Shown here one piece after another: positions 49,010-61,440 of a stretch of 64,000 bases of DNA. The translations under genes were made by a program, and so were the position numbers. The notes beneath the pieces are model-generated. The model searched no databases. It was not told where the DNA came from and worked only from the letters and a program-made list of their open reading frames with translations. Position 1 is the stretch's first letter; each line of letters opens with the position of its first letter. The stretch covers positions 67,501 through 131,500 of the forward strand of contig JAMWET010000579.1 in NCBI GenBank assembly GCA_024036415.1, given 5' to 3'. The stretch comes from Prochilodus magdalenae (Eukaryota > Chordata > Actinopteri > Characiformes > Prochilodontidae).

Positions 49010-49345
49010 TTAATTTTTAATTTTTTAAATTTTAAATCCCTTGTTGATCCCACAGTGGGGAAATGTAGTCTCCGCATTTAACCCATCCATGAAGTGAAAC
49101 ACCACAAACACACTCACTAGTGAACACACTAGGGGGCAGTGAGCATACTTACCCGGTGGGCAGCCCTATCCATGGCACCCGGGGAGCAGTTAGGGGTTAG
49201 GTGCCTTGCTCAAGGGCACCTCAGTCGTTACTGTAGGCTCAAGGAATCGAACCACCATCGAACCGGCATCGAACCAGGAATCGAACCGGCGACCCTCAGG
49301 TCACACGACTGGTTCCCTAACCTCCAGCCCACGACTGCCCCAAAT
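49010..49345 (-). mobile_element. tRNA-derived SINE with tandem B-boxes
   Basis: On the minus strand the head is 'gggcagtcgtgggctggagg', then four GGTTCGAT units in tandem (49288-49243), 'gcccttgagcaaggcaccta', 'gggttaaatgcggagac' and a tail 'gtgggatcaacaaggga' followed by A/T-rich sequence. A common teleost SINE type apart from the B-box amplification. Confidence 0.82.
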
Positions 49346-49904
49346 GCCAGTAGAACGAGACCATACAACAATACAAACAAATAGTGGATGACCAACACCA
49401 GAAAGTTGTTGTGTCCTCGCCTATCATAAGAAACAAGGAAATGCACAGTCCCTCCTCCTCCTTCTTCTCTTCACCTCTCTCAAAGAAACATTATCAGCAT
49501 TAAACTGCACCTCTTTATTCACCAAGAGCTTCTCAAGCAGTGGAACTTGTGTGCTCCATTCATTGGCTACCTGTCCCTAAATGATCCAACCGGAAGCAGA
49601 ACCTTTAACATGACTGATGAGGTCCCAGGCTGCTTCTATACAGTTCAGTTACAGTTTTTGAAAGGTTCCACCTACTTTTAAGGCCCAGCACCAAAAGGGC
49701 GTTCCTCCCAAAAGATGTTCACACCTACTCACTATTTACAAGAGGTTCCTACTGTGTTGTCAGTTTTACTCTCATAATATGTGGGAATCTAAACTTTCCC
49801 ATTGATGCCAATGATCGCCTACTCCGATTAATTAATAACACAGGATCCAGCGCTCAAGAAACACGACACAGCTCGGCACTTTACCTGAACAAGGATGAAG
49901 GAAG

Positions 49905-50350
49905 CAACAATTTGTCTCTACAAAAAAGGTCAGAATTGTCCAGTCTGTGGTCTGCTCTGCGGTTATTTATGGTTGTGAAAGCTGGACAATAAACAAGCAA
50001 GCCAGTAAAAAATATAGATGCCCTTGAACTTTGGTGCTGGCAAAGACCTTTGAGAATCCCTCGGATGGCTAAGACAACCAACAAATGGATCACCTTTCAC
50101 TGAAGACCCAGATAACCAAACTAAAGCTCTTGTATTGGAGGTATTCTAAGAAGATTCGGTTCATAGGAGAAGACTTATTATTCTCGGAACAGTTGAAGGT
50201 TGAAGAGGAAAAGGACGACAAGCAACAAGATGGAAGGATGCAGTCAGAGAAATCCTTGAACAGCCATTCAGAATCCTAAAGACTCAAACAGAAGAGAGGG
50301 TATTCCGGAGAAACACTATCTATATGATATTCATCCATACAGTACAGCTC
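49905..50350 (+). pseudogene. RTE-like LINE, C-terminal reverse transcriptase remnant
   Basis: Successive frames give SVVCSAVIYGCESWTINKQA, DALELWCWQRPLRIPRMAKT followed by TNKWI, and LKTQITKLKLLYWRYSKKIR continuing EEEKDDKQQDGR. These match the conserved LINE C-terminal pattern YGCESWT / ELWCWRRLLRIPW / LKLxYFGH / RGRQRxRW. Frameshifts and stops throughout; polymerase core absent. Confidence 0.65.
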
Positions 50351-53022
50351 TACCCATCTTTTTCACAGATGGAGTGATGAACTACTGGGAATACTTTATC
50401 TGGGAATCTTTTGTGTGGAATTGATTACAATGCCCACAATATAGTATTAGGGTCAGGCTTAGGCTCTAGTACCTCAATTAGTTGATAACATTGGAATATG
50501 TACAAACATGTCTCGTCTTCAAAAGGAAAGCTCATTTCCAGGATACTCCGAAAACACCAAAGATACAAACATGGAAGCAGCAGCCAGGTATTTGCTTTTC
50601 AACACTAGCAGCAGCAAGCCCCCTACGTTCACGTTCCTTCTTGTTCTTTCCAAAGCGCATTATTTAGAGCAGAACAAAGAAGTGGTAAATAAAGCTAGAC
50701 CCCATCGGCCTCTGTGTTTACCAGCTGTTCTCTTCACACCAGCCATCAAAGTGATTGGCACCTTCCCCGGCTTAGGTCATCCGTTGCATGGCCACAAGAA
50801 CATTCCTCCCTCTCCGCATCCCACGGCTTCGGCCGCATGTTGCTGATCAATACTGCTATGGAATGTGCTCCACAGGATGCCTCCAAGAATGGATTCTGTT
50901 GTGATGCAGAGCTGCTGCCATAAGCATCCACATACAAAAGCTACTGTCAACAGTGTTCATTACTTTCTGTACTGCTATGGATGGATTTCTTTCATTTATG
51001 CACTGCAGAGGCTGTGAGACTCGCTGAGCACTGTCTTGCAACATGGATTACCAGTAGTGGTGGGAAACGAAGCACTATATTCCAGGTTTAAAAAAAACAA
51101 AACATTGCACTGACACGCTGAAGCCCAAGCATTAGTTTCATCCTCTAAAGGCAAAGCATTATGATTTCATTACAATACAGTTTGGTCAAATTCAAAAAAA
51201 CATCTCCTCATGGTCTGCTAGCTGTCCATTCTGTGTGCATGCTGGGTTGGTACACAGCCCTGGTTCTGTAAATGGGAAATAAACAAAGTGGCTTGGACAG
51301 AGCATCACAACACTCTTCTAGCAAACTTATGGACAGGACAGAGGGAAGGGAAGGGTCTACGTACAGGACTCCAGACATTGTCAAGAAGGAGGGATGGCTG
51401 AGAAACCGGTAAAGACCATGAGGTTCTTAGTTCAGGTACTGGTGAAGAGCCATGTTAACATGACGAGCTATTCACCGACTTCTTGTTCTAATGTTCCTGT
51501 TCCACCTTAAGAAAAGCTGCAGTTACATTTTTATGACTGAGGACGTTGAATGCATTTGCTGCACTATTTAAGGTGGAACTGTGGAATTCATACTGGACAG
51601 GTAAACTAAGGCATTAGCATGGAACCTAGGCATGGAAAAGTAAGTGGACACCATTCCTAACTACCAAGAAGCTACTGTTGTTGCTATCAGACTATTGCTC
51701 AAATTTGATGCTGAGGGTCAGTCACCTCTGGGAACTGGGAAGCTATGGAAATTTGTTTTCTGGAGAGAGGAATGACACTTTGCTCTCTGTCTGTTTGATA
51801 GGGAACTCTGGATTGGTGATAACCAGGGCAACATTGCCTACTTAAACATGTAGTGCCGAGAGTAAAGTTTGTTAGAGGAGGGATAATGGGACCCAGTGGA
51901 GAGTAATGTTAATGCTATGACAGATACAGACTTTTAAGATAGGTGTGATCAGTGTTGGTTGTTCACATGCTCGTTCCTATAGTGTATATCCAGATATACT
52001 GTATTTCAACATATTACACTGCAAAATGAATCATAAATCTTACAAAAACTGCATTACTGTGATATATACAGTATACATCATATGACATAGTGATGGCTGT
52101 AGTTACTCACAATACAAAATAAGCAGTGGTCAATGCCCTTCATTACAAATGTGCCAAATATTTATATATATTAAAATATTCTTTATTATTGATATAATAT
52201 TTAAACATATTTGTATAAAACAAAACCAACAGAGTATGTATGTGAGGGAAACCCCAGTTAAAAGCCAGCTTACCTTCTAATAGTGGAGGAATAATGTTAG
52301 GAAATTACATTCCAGAAGCATCTACGCATCTGCCATTGTGAGGGAGAGGCTCCATATGGCTCTAATGCGCTACCTAAGATCATTTCGGATAGCAGTTGAA
52401 GACCATTAGTGCAGCTGTCCTGCAGTGCGTGCGCGCGCGTGTGTCTTTACAGTATTTAACCCCAAACGTTGCCGCGGACGACCAAAATGTCGGCATAATT
52501 AAGTCATTAAGCTCTAAACAATGTCATTCAGCATGACTCCCAGTGCTCCATTTAAACTAACCCACAGTTAGAACTGTCACCAGTGCTGGCGATAGGAACC
52601 AGACGTCTGAAGCTTTGATGCCTCACAGAAAGCTGATACATGAAATGGTTATGAATACCATTACTGAGGCCTGAGATTGTTTTATGACAGGTTTGATAGT
52701 TATGAAATATCATTTAAAAAATACAGGCTGTTGTAAGGTAAAATAGTCCCCATGAAAAACAGCAAGAAAATCGTATCTTAAACTTACTTGGTATATCTAA
52801 TATTTCTTAGCCTGGCTATTTTATTATATTATAATAAGGTATTTTGAGCATTTCTAGTCATTTTAACTTGTTGTAAGATATTTTGGTTATTCAATTTAGA
52901 TCTGTAATGCGTAATGAAGTAAATTAAACTTTTTGAAACCTTGTGTAAATACTACATTTCTTTTATTATTTAATGGGGGTGGGACCTAGAATAATAATTT
53001 ATATATATTTTTTTATATTTAT

Positions 53023-53044
53023 AAAAAAATATATATATATATAT

Positions 53045-53125
<81 letters not shown>

Positions 53126-53140
53126 TATACATATTAATGT
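53023..53140. repeat. (AT)n microsatellite with ACAT edges
   Basis: About 85 bases of nearly pure AT with acacacatac and atacacatatacatac interruptions. Responsible for a Tyr/Ile frame that is not a gene. Confidence 0.96.
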
Positions 53141-53937
53141 ATATATAAAATAAAAGAATAAATACAAAATATATAATCATATATTATAGGAAGAATAAGC
53201 TTATTCCACTTATTCATCCATAATATAATAAAAGCAAATTCATAATTTCATAAAGCATGTGGTATACAATGCTGACAAAATATAAACCTGATGTAATCCT
53301 GCACTGATAATGTATAACTCCTTACAACAACTTCAATTACATGCATAACATGCTATAAAACATACAAGAGTATGCAGCTTTTTAATGCCAGGGTTCATAA
53401 CGCAACATAATGCCACTTATTAAGAACCTTGTAAGTCTGTTAGAATACATTAGCTATGGCTTTAAACCACATTGAATATCCGCTATTACCAGTTTGAAGA
53501 CCTACAATGCTCTATAAGGTAAATATTTAAATGGCATTAGGTATTCAATGTCACTAGACTTAAAGCCTGTACTGACCCGATACTGGGTATTACAACGTCA
53601 GTGCCAGTAGTGTTCCTATGGGCAGATAGTATGAGGTGTTATGAAACCTCTGAAACATATGACTAAGTCATATACTCTTGCTTATTCCATGCTTTATTAA
53701 TGCTACTTATGTAAATGGGTATACAAGCTTATACCAGGTATTACAAAGTGTTATGTATGCTCTATAACACCTTATAAATACATTTACAGTGATTTATTAA
53801 TACAGGATTTACGGGAAGTGTTATTTTCATCCTCCAAATAATTTGAGCTCACTGCCGGTGGTTCTGTTATATGTTTAGTATAGGCTGCAGATGAGTATCA
53901 ATTAACTCCACCACCATTTCTGCTCCTTACTGTCACA

Positions 53938-53957
53938 TCTGTCTGTCTGTCTGTCTT
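53938..53957. repeat. (CTGT)5 microsatellite
   Basis: tctgtctgtctgtctgtct run. Short AAC repeat (54110-54126) nearby. Confidence 0.85.
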
Positions 53958-54639
53958 TGTCCATATGTCAATCTGGTTACTTCAAGTTACAGCACTGCTT
54001 TTCCTGCTCCCCCCTGGCTCCACCCACTCCCACACCTGCTATTTTGCGGTCTAAATAATCTTACTGCTCTGAGAAGTTTTAGGGTCTCATATCTTCAGGG
54101 CTCTAGCCAACAACAACAACAACAAAGCACATTCCTTTATCAAAGCCGTCGATGAGTCTGGACTGGGCTGTGTGTACGCGGCTAATCTGATTGATCCAGG
54201 TGGCTATTATAAATGTGACGGTAGCATGACATTCTCCGTTAAAAGGAATCTCACGCATGAAACACATTCCTACCAACAATGCAGCCAGGCTAAAAGCCAA
54301 ATCCAGAAATAGGCAGGCGGCGGAAAGGTGCGCCGAGAGAAAGAGAGTGCTTCTCGCCGTCCCCTCCAACCACTCTCTCGCTCACTCTCTCTCCAAAGCC
54401 CCTTTTTGGGGCACGCCACACCACAACACGAGCCGTTCCAACAGCTAATCTCCCTTCACAAAAGGCCAAAGGTGTCACTCATGCCTCGCTTGCCCCGCTA
54501 GGAACATTCCCTAGGTTAGCGTCTTACATCCGAAATTAGATTACCTTAAATGGCAACTGTATTCGAGCATAACAATTCTCATTTGCCTCTGACATTCAAT
54601 ACAGACCGATCTGATATTGCCCACAGATAGAGTGAATGC

Positions 54640-55090
54640 AGGGAAGAAAAAAAAAAGGCATGATCTAAAGACTCCACCAGCGGTGCCTCCAATTCAGGTT
54701 CATTATCTTCCTCCAACTGAAGCCTTATTTTATCGCATCGATAGATATGGACCGCTATCTCCTAACAGCGATGATTGCAGGTGGCGTTCCATTATAAACG
54801 GCGGAGTTGAATTTTAGACTGCGGCGGGGAAGATAGCGAGGTTATCGATCGGGGAGGGCGATGCAAATGGGCCTCCGGTTCAGATCCACTCGCACGAGAG
54901 TGGCCCGCGATGCAAATGGTCATGCCTGAGACAGGGTTAATCTGCTCCTGTGCGTGTTCAAAGGCGAAGTGAACAATTTCGCCAGTCGTTACTGAGTGCA
55001 AAGTGGAGACCAGCAGAAAAGTCAATAGCCAAGTGACAGAATCGAAGCCAAGCTGAGACAGCACTCTCCAGCTGCTTTGCAAAGACATGC
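54640..55090. promoter_or_regulatory. Candidate conserved non-coding element with two octamer motifs
   Basis: Non-repetitive, GC-richer than its surroundings. It contains ATGCAAAT (POU-factor octamer) at about 54861 and 54910 on the plus strand, about 49 bases apart. No transposon signature. The 98-residue minus-strand frame at 54792-55088 has a hydrophobic stretch (VTWLLTFLLVSTLHS) but no family I recognise. Assignment as regulatory is inference from sequence texture alone. Confidence 0.25.
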
Positions 55091-55132
55091 AGCCTTAGTG
55101 GGGGAATTACTACATATACACACTCGTCATCA

Positions 55133-55780
55133 AAAGAATAGCTGCACCCAGAGGGAAGTGTGGGATGGTGGTGTAATTGGAAAGGAAGATAAAGGTTACC
55201 AGGAGTAAGTTATGATAAATTTAGACTGATATGATCAATATTTATTGAACTGCACATACAGAAATGTGTAGATGTCTCGGTATGGGCTTGTTGAGGTTCC
55301 TAATGGTGTCCTGTGATAAGACATCCCATGCAGCTTGAAGGTTCTCACACCGTTCCTACAGATGTTGCGGTAGGGCTGGAGTGACACCAGGCCATCTGGA
55401 TGTGCGACATGTGACAACAAACCATTCGTCTTGGTGCTGACCACGAACCACTCTCCACTAAGACGAAAGCGGGACTCGTCACTGAAGATGACCCGGTGGC
55501 ATTCTGAATCACGCCATGACAGTCCGGCACGACACCGGTGCGGTCTTTGGAGACACTAACATGGTGTTCAGGGCAGTCGTCGTAACAGCCTGCGTTCATG
55601 TAGTCCTGACTCATGCAGCCGTCTACCAATGGTGCTGGCACTAATAGGACGACTCATAGAGGGCATCACTGAGAGTTGGGTCAGTCAGGTACAGTAATAA
55701 AGCCCTTCCCTGCTTACCTCACATGTGTCATTCCACCAACTGTCATTGCTGTCTGTTGATTCCTTCTGGGTGCAGCTATT
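55133..55780 (-). mobile_element. Mariner-like family (copy F) with recognisable DDE motif
   Basis: Termini: plus-strand left 'aaaagaatagctgcaccca', right 'ttccttctgggtgcagctatt'. On the minus strand one frame reads LSWRDSECHRVIFSDESRFR followed by LSGEWFVVS (about 55520-55430). VIFSDESRF is the signature around the second catalytic Asp of Tc1/mariner transposases. Downstream come LPQHLQERCENLQAAWDVLS and QDTIRNLNK. Frameshifts and stops inactivate it. This copy identifies the superfamily for all six. Confidence 0.85.
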
Positions 55781-55859
55781 TGCGCAACTGTATTTGAAAA
55801 AAAGTCGACCGCTACAGATATATGGACAAGACTCCACCAACCTTACTGTGCCATGCTGT

Positions 55860-56070
55860 GAATGGTCCACTCCGCAAATTAGATTTGGCTGCCCGCAGTC
55901 CTGTAGTCAGAACCAGTGATAAACTGGCTCACATACTGGGCACTACCACATGGACTACAGCCTGTAACTGTAGATCTATATAATGGCTCTACAAAGAAGG
56001 AGCTTATTAAGTGGTAAGTGAATGAAATCAGTAGAAGTACAAGGCAGGTGGACAGTAAGTGTAGATGCAG
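55860..56070 (+). repeat. Dispersed repeat R4, copy 3
   Basis: Begins atggtccactccgcaaatta and carries 'tggactacagcctgtaactg', 'aagtggtaagtgaatgaaat' and 'ggacagtaagtgtagatgca'. More diverged than copy 2. Confidence 0.55.
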
Positions 56071-57614
56071 CAGACTGCAGCTTGTGCCGCCAGTCTCTTG
56101 TGGCTTTCTAATGACATCTTACCCAATACGCAGAACGCATCCGAGCCTAGTCTTAAACCATAAGTAAGCAATCCATTTATAACTTGGAATAAATTTGCTT
56201 CTCATTTAAAGACGTGACTGTTCAGCACTAAACATGGACCTGTAGGCCAGCAGTTCTCAAACCAGTGCTCACAGAGTGGAGATGGTGGACCTCTTTGGAA
56301 TCTTATGGGAAGTTCTGAGAACCTGTTTAGGAAACAGCATTAGATGACCTACAGCTATTTAGGTTCCCTAAAGCATGTGCCCTCTTTACCCTGGTGGTGT
56401 AGGGAGCTGCTTTAGGTTACCCACAGAAATTTAGGTTCCCTAAAGCAGCCAAAGGCGATGGTACCAAGACCACTGCCTTCGGCTCCACTGGTTCCAAATT
56501 GCAACCATAATCAAGAGGTGTTGGTGTTTCGGGATAGAAAGAGAAAGAGCAAAGTGCATGCTCCCTCATTGTGGCATATACTGAGGAAACACAGGCCCTA
56601 AGCATGGCTTTGATCTAGCACTTGTGCAATTTAAATAGACATGTATAACAAGTTTGCCATCTTTTCATGCCTCTTCAGCTCCTACCATCAAATACGCACT
56701 TTGCATTTGCTACGGCATTCACCTAAGAGTTACTCAGCAGAACACCCAAGTGGTAGCGTTGGCTATAAAACATGCATAGACTGTCTGGCATTCATCTGTC
56801 GCAGTGAACGCTGCTAAGACCAACATAGCACAACACCTATAGGCTAAGCTATAAGCCTTCTTTTCACCTGTTACATGTGTTACACTCGTTCGCCATGTTT
56901 CCTCTAAGTCTATATTTAATTTCCTTCAGGATCTTTTCCTTGGTAAACCATAAAAGCGGGGTTTTTCTAGAAGGCAGACTCTATCAAAGTTCGAGAGGGG
57001 TTCACAAGTGACTTAACAAGGCAGAGCTGTCTCTGGGTTCAAGCGCCTGTGTCTTGACGACCGCCACCCAAGCGCACATTTCCGAGTTAAAAGACACTGT
57101 TTAAATATTCCCCATCATTCCTCCATCACCTCAGTCAATTTACCCCCTCGCTTTCCCCAGCCATTCACATGATTGGCAGCCTATTAAAGCGATAGGGAGT
57201 TAGTGTCAGGTCTCGCATTGTGACAGAGGCTCCATTTGCCAGAGAGCCTCATCTTTTAAAAAAATGTCTGTTATTAATGACGGCCTCAGGATGGAGAGAA
57301 TTCGGGCATTAGGAGGAGAAGTGCTGAATGAATGGATCTAATGTGTTTAGCTATGGGCTGCTGTATTTTCACAAGGAGTGAGTGAGTGTTTAAGTAGGGC
57401 CTTTGAAGTTTCGAACTCACCACAACAATGCATTCCTGAATGTGGAAAAAGGCTACAAGCTAACTTCAACTTGACGGACATGGACAAGGAATGTCACTAG
57501 CTAGCATCCATATGCAATGGGGTTCATATGAGAAATTAGACCACATAGACCACAACAGATTTCCCACATAGACTAGCATATACTGAAGCCATGAACTGTT
57601 AGGCCACAAAAAAT

Positions 57615-58408
57615 TAGAGAGTGGGGTCAGCGGAGTCAATCGCTACAGACATGTGGCCTTCAGAATAGCTGAAGAACAGTGCGCAGAGAGCTTCATGGAA
57701 AGGGTTTCCATGGCTGAGCAGCTGCAAGCTCCAAGCCTTGCATCACCAAGCGCAATGCAAAGCACTTGAATGGGGTCGTGTAAAGCACGTCGCCATTAGA
57801 CTCTAAAGTGGTGGAGACAGGTTCTCTGGAGTAACAAATCCAAAAACAGAAAACTTGTCCATCTGGCAATCCGATGGACGAGTCTGGGTTTGGCGGTTGC
57901 CAAGAGAACGGTATTTGTCGGACTGCATTGTGCCAAGTGTGGTGCAGGGAGGATTAGGATGTGGGGTTGTTTTTCAGAAGTTGGGCTCAGCCCCTCAGTT
58001 CTAGTGAAAGGAACTCTTCAGGAATTCTTCAGCAGAGATTTTGGAGAATTTCATGCTCCCAACTTTGTGGGCAAATGTCTGTGTGGATGGCCCCTTCCTG
58101 TTTTAACATGTCTGTCCACCAGTATATAAAGGAAGGTGGAACTTGACTGGCCTGCACAACCCGACCTCAACCCGATAAAACATGATTGGGATGAATCAGA
58201 GCGGAGACTGCGAGCCTAGCCTTCTCGTCCAACATCAGTGTCTGACCTCCCAAATGCGCTTCTGAAAGAATGGTTAAAAATTCCCATCAATGCTGTTATA
58301 ACTGCAGAGGATGGGCCGACCTCATATTAAACCCTGTGGATGAAGAATGGGATGTCACTCCGGTACATATGCGTGTGAAGACATAAGAGCGAATACTTTC
58401 GGCAATAT
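57615..58408 (+). pseudogene. Tc1-like transposon, transposase decayed
   Basis: The DNA follows a common fish Tc1-like element from 'agagtggggtcagcgga' to the terminal repeat 'gagcgaatactttcggcaat'. Shifted frames give WQSDGRVWVWRLPRERYLSD, then CIVPSV (57872-57950), GRIRMWGCFSE (57950-57980), and VELDWPAQPDLNPIKHDWDE, then SERRLRA and a stop (about 58136-58219). The E of NPIE is replaced by K, so even the last catalytic region is damaged. The 5' terminus and N-terminal domain are missing. Confidence 0.85.
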
Positions 58409-59560
58409 CGCAGAGTAATACTTCAGATCTGTACATATCAGTTCCCATTAGTTAGAGCTTCAGGAGCTAAATGGAAGACCTAAGCACCAACCAGTCAAAT
58501 TTGGATGTTTAATGGCTAGAACCAGCTTTGTGAGAAAATGTCACTGTAGACCTTTTAGAAATCCAGAACACACCCTTCATCTATATACAGTAGATGTTCA
58601 GTGTCTATCTAGATGTTCAGTGAAGAACAACGTTGCCATGGATACACACTAGCCAACATCTCGCATTAACATCTGTTTGCAGTGAGGTTAGCCACACAGC
58701 ATTATGCAGCCATAACAGCACGGCAAGACCCAGCAGTGGCACCTGGCTGGAGGAAACCTGGATGGCTGCCGGTTGCAAGGACCTGCCAAGGCAGAGTGAT
58801 GGGGCTCCGGCACATGAGCAGCAACCTTGCTGGGTGATAGAGGGAGCGGAAAGTGGTGGGGGAAGCAGCTCGAGACTGTGAGCAGTTCCACTATGCCAGC
58901 GGAGAGGGATGCAGTGCTTAGTTTCTCCAGTCTGGCACACTGATGGAGAGGACAGCCTGTGCATGGCTGAGACAACAGACATTCCCAAAGCCCCAGCTGC
59001 GGACTGACCATACACTCCAGAGACTAGGTCTCTGTGTCCCACCACTGCCGGCGTTCCATTGCAACGGTCCCGGTAAAAGAACTGGACACTTGTGGTCTTT
59101 AATGTTGTATCGTGCTGGACTGTGGCTTAGTTATGGGTGTCCAAGGTATACCATAGAGTGGGGCTGCATGAGTAGAAGTGGGTTACCTGCTGCTCTGGTC
59201 GATTGAGCAGTGCTGTTCAGTAAAAGAGCATTTACCCACATTTGTCCGTTTCCCACTGGTCTTTCTGTGTGCAGATGCCAGACTAAAAATCAGGTTAAAT
59301 ACACATTTGAAGCAGCTAGTTCCATTTCATATTAAGATATCACACCCAGACACACACACACACACATCATCCTCAGATGGCTGTTTCACACTCACTTTGT
59401 TGGCACTCTGAGATAATCGCTTCCATTCAGCTGTCCAAATGTCAGTTTCTTTCCATGGGAGGCATTCTGAACTGCTGACTAAGATTAGTTTTGGACACAG
59501 AATGGGCCAATCGTCGCAATGTGGTTAAATATACCCTCCGAGAAATTAGCGGTGGCTGTG

Positions 59561-59586
59561 GCGGCGGCGGCGGCGGCAGCAGCAGG
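59561..59586. repeat. (GGC)n/(AGC)n short microsatellite
   Basis: gtggcggcggcggcggcggc followed by agcagcagc, in an otherwise non-repetitive stretch. Confidence 0.85.
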
Positions 59587-60459
59587 GTGTGAGTAACCAC
59601 CTTCCTCTCGCAAGCATACACTTTCAAGGCATGTGAGTGCGATACTAAATTAGTCATGCTGAGAGAAATAAGTCTGAGAGCTTCCCTCGAGGACACTTTC
59701 ATATGCATGCAAAGGTGTTACTACATTCCACTCTAATAATTTTCAATACGCCGTGACCTTATGACAAAGGCACGCCGTCAAGGACGAACGAGGCAGCTGG
59801 CTAACAAGCCAGAATGTGTGGCTACAGCTGAAAGATGGTACGTCAGCCCGGGGAACTTATTCTGAGGAAGTCCGAGGCCGTCCTTCAAGACGGCCAGCAT
59901 CAGGGCAGCAACAGAAAACATCTATTTAACAGACCACTGCACAGCAGCCTTAATAACAATATTTAGTGCGTCCACGCTTTATTACAGCCGCCGATCCTTT
60001 CGGGAGACTAGCTTTCAGTTTTTCAAAGTGATCTGCAGGGATATTACTGTTTCTCAGTAATAGCTTCTTGACAGCTGTGCATCCTCAGTGCATCCCTATT
60101 CAGATGGTGGTGAAATGAGAAACGTCTCCTGAAAAGACTTTTGCACAGTACAGTATTGTCTACTGGACAATTTCGGACTTGTCATGAAGCTATCAGCTAA
60201 TTCTTATTTGCATGGCAGCTCTACAGTGCCTCAGATGAGAACAAAGAGTTCACTAGAACCTACGCTTCATAGGTGAACAGCCCAGAGAGGTTGAGAAGCC
60301 AGTTGATGAAATTCATCAGGCTACTGAACAGCCAGTAGTGCTGATGCACCGGTATATGGACCTGGTTCAGCACATCTCACCAAAACCATCTAAACGATGA
60401 TCTCCATGGACAATCATCACTCTGCACTTACATTAGCATATTTACACTTGCATGTATAG

Positions 60460-60790
60460 ACTGACCTACTGTTATCTTCCATCCACACTGTATATCTGTA
60501 GTGCATGTATATATATACACATCAATATTCCATGTCCTGTATATACCCTGCATCTCTCATCTACCTCAGCCTTACCATAGTGCTATATGGTAATGTGTAC
60601 ATCTGCATACATCATAGCTTTTATTCATAACTGTAAATGAGTGTAAACAGAGATTTTGTGTTTAGTATTGTATATATTTATTGTGTAATGTATATGTTTG
60701 TATTGAAGTACTGTAAGGGACTACGCACCTACGTTTTTTTCACTCACCTTCACACCTGTGAAAATGTGATGTGACAATAAAGTGATTTGG
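60460..60790 (+). mobile_element. Possible LINE 3'UTR with 'gacaataaagtgatttg' end
   Basis: Short-word T/A-rich sequence ending 'tgtgatgtgacaataaagtg', a pattern typical of teleost non-LTR element 3' ends. No coding part attached. Confidence 0.4.
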
Positions 60791-60984
60791 TTAAAGCCAG
60801 AAAGCGTATATGGGAATGCCAAGACGTGGGAAACTGACTTTTGGCTATAGCTACCTGCATCAGACTATTATTTCATAATTATTTCCCCAATAACTTCACT
60901 GTCACCACTACGACTAGATCAGCATAATAAGATACTCAACTGATGTAACTTTAAACGATTTCAAAATGTAGTTTTGACCAGCAG

Positions 60985-61205
60985 AAGATGGATGCCCCCG
61001 TTTCTGCTTATGGATCCTACTAAGGTTTCTTCCTCCAACCTGAGGAAGTTTTTTCCTTTCCATCGTCGCCTTCAGCTTGCTCACCGGGAGCTTCTTTCTT
61101 TTCTCTCCTTAATGAATTATTATTACTGAATTTCTGTAAAGCTGCCTGGAGACAACACCAGTTGTATAAAGCCCTATATACATTAATTTGTTTTGATTTG
61201 ATTCC
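60985..61205 (+). mobile_element. L2-type LINE 3'UTR
   Basis: 'aaggtttcttcctccaacct', 'gaggaagttttttcctttcc', 'aaagctgcctggagacaac' and 'ttgtataaagccctatatac' then 'tttgttttgatttgatt' are the ordered landmarks of a widespread fish L2-like 3'UTR. No ORF attached. Confidence 0.7.
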
Positions 61206-61440
61206 CAAGTTGGCACAGCAACATAATCTCATTATGCATTAGCATGTTACTATTTAGCATGAAGTATGTTAAAACTGTGCACACTACAATGCCAAAATAG
61301 CAGTAACTAACTTTCAAAAAGGAAATCCCAAATCAAATCACTGTACAGGTAAATAGGTGTCAGTCAGATCTGCACTTCCTGCCCAAATTGCACCACTGTC
61401 GTGCATGCATTACTCCATGTTAGTTAGTCTGCACATAAAG
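61196..61440. repeat. Diverged duplicate, copy 1 (pairs with 63450-63660)
   Basis: Shares with the second copy, in the same order: cccaagttggcacagcaaca, 'ttagcatgttactatttag', aatgccaaaatagca, and 'gcaccactgtcgtgcatgca'. Confidence 0.75.

Noticed and set aside
54792..55088. Alternative first exon (signal peptide) of a neurexin isoform
   Set aside because: A hydrophobic run after the Met is suggestive, but the sequence does not resemble the beta- or gamma-neurexin start, and those promoters lie downstream of the LNS exons seen here.
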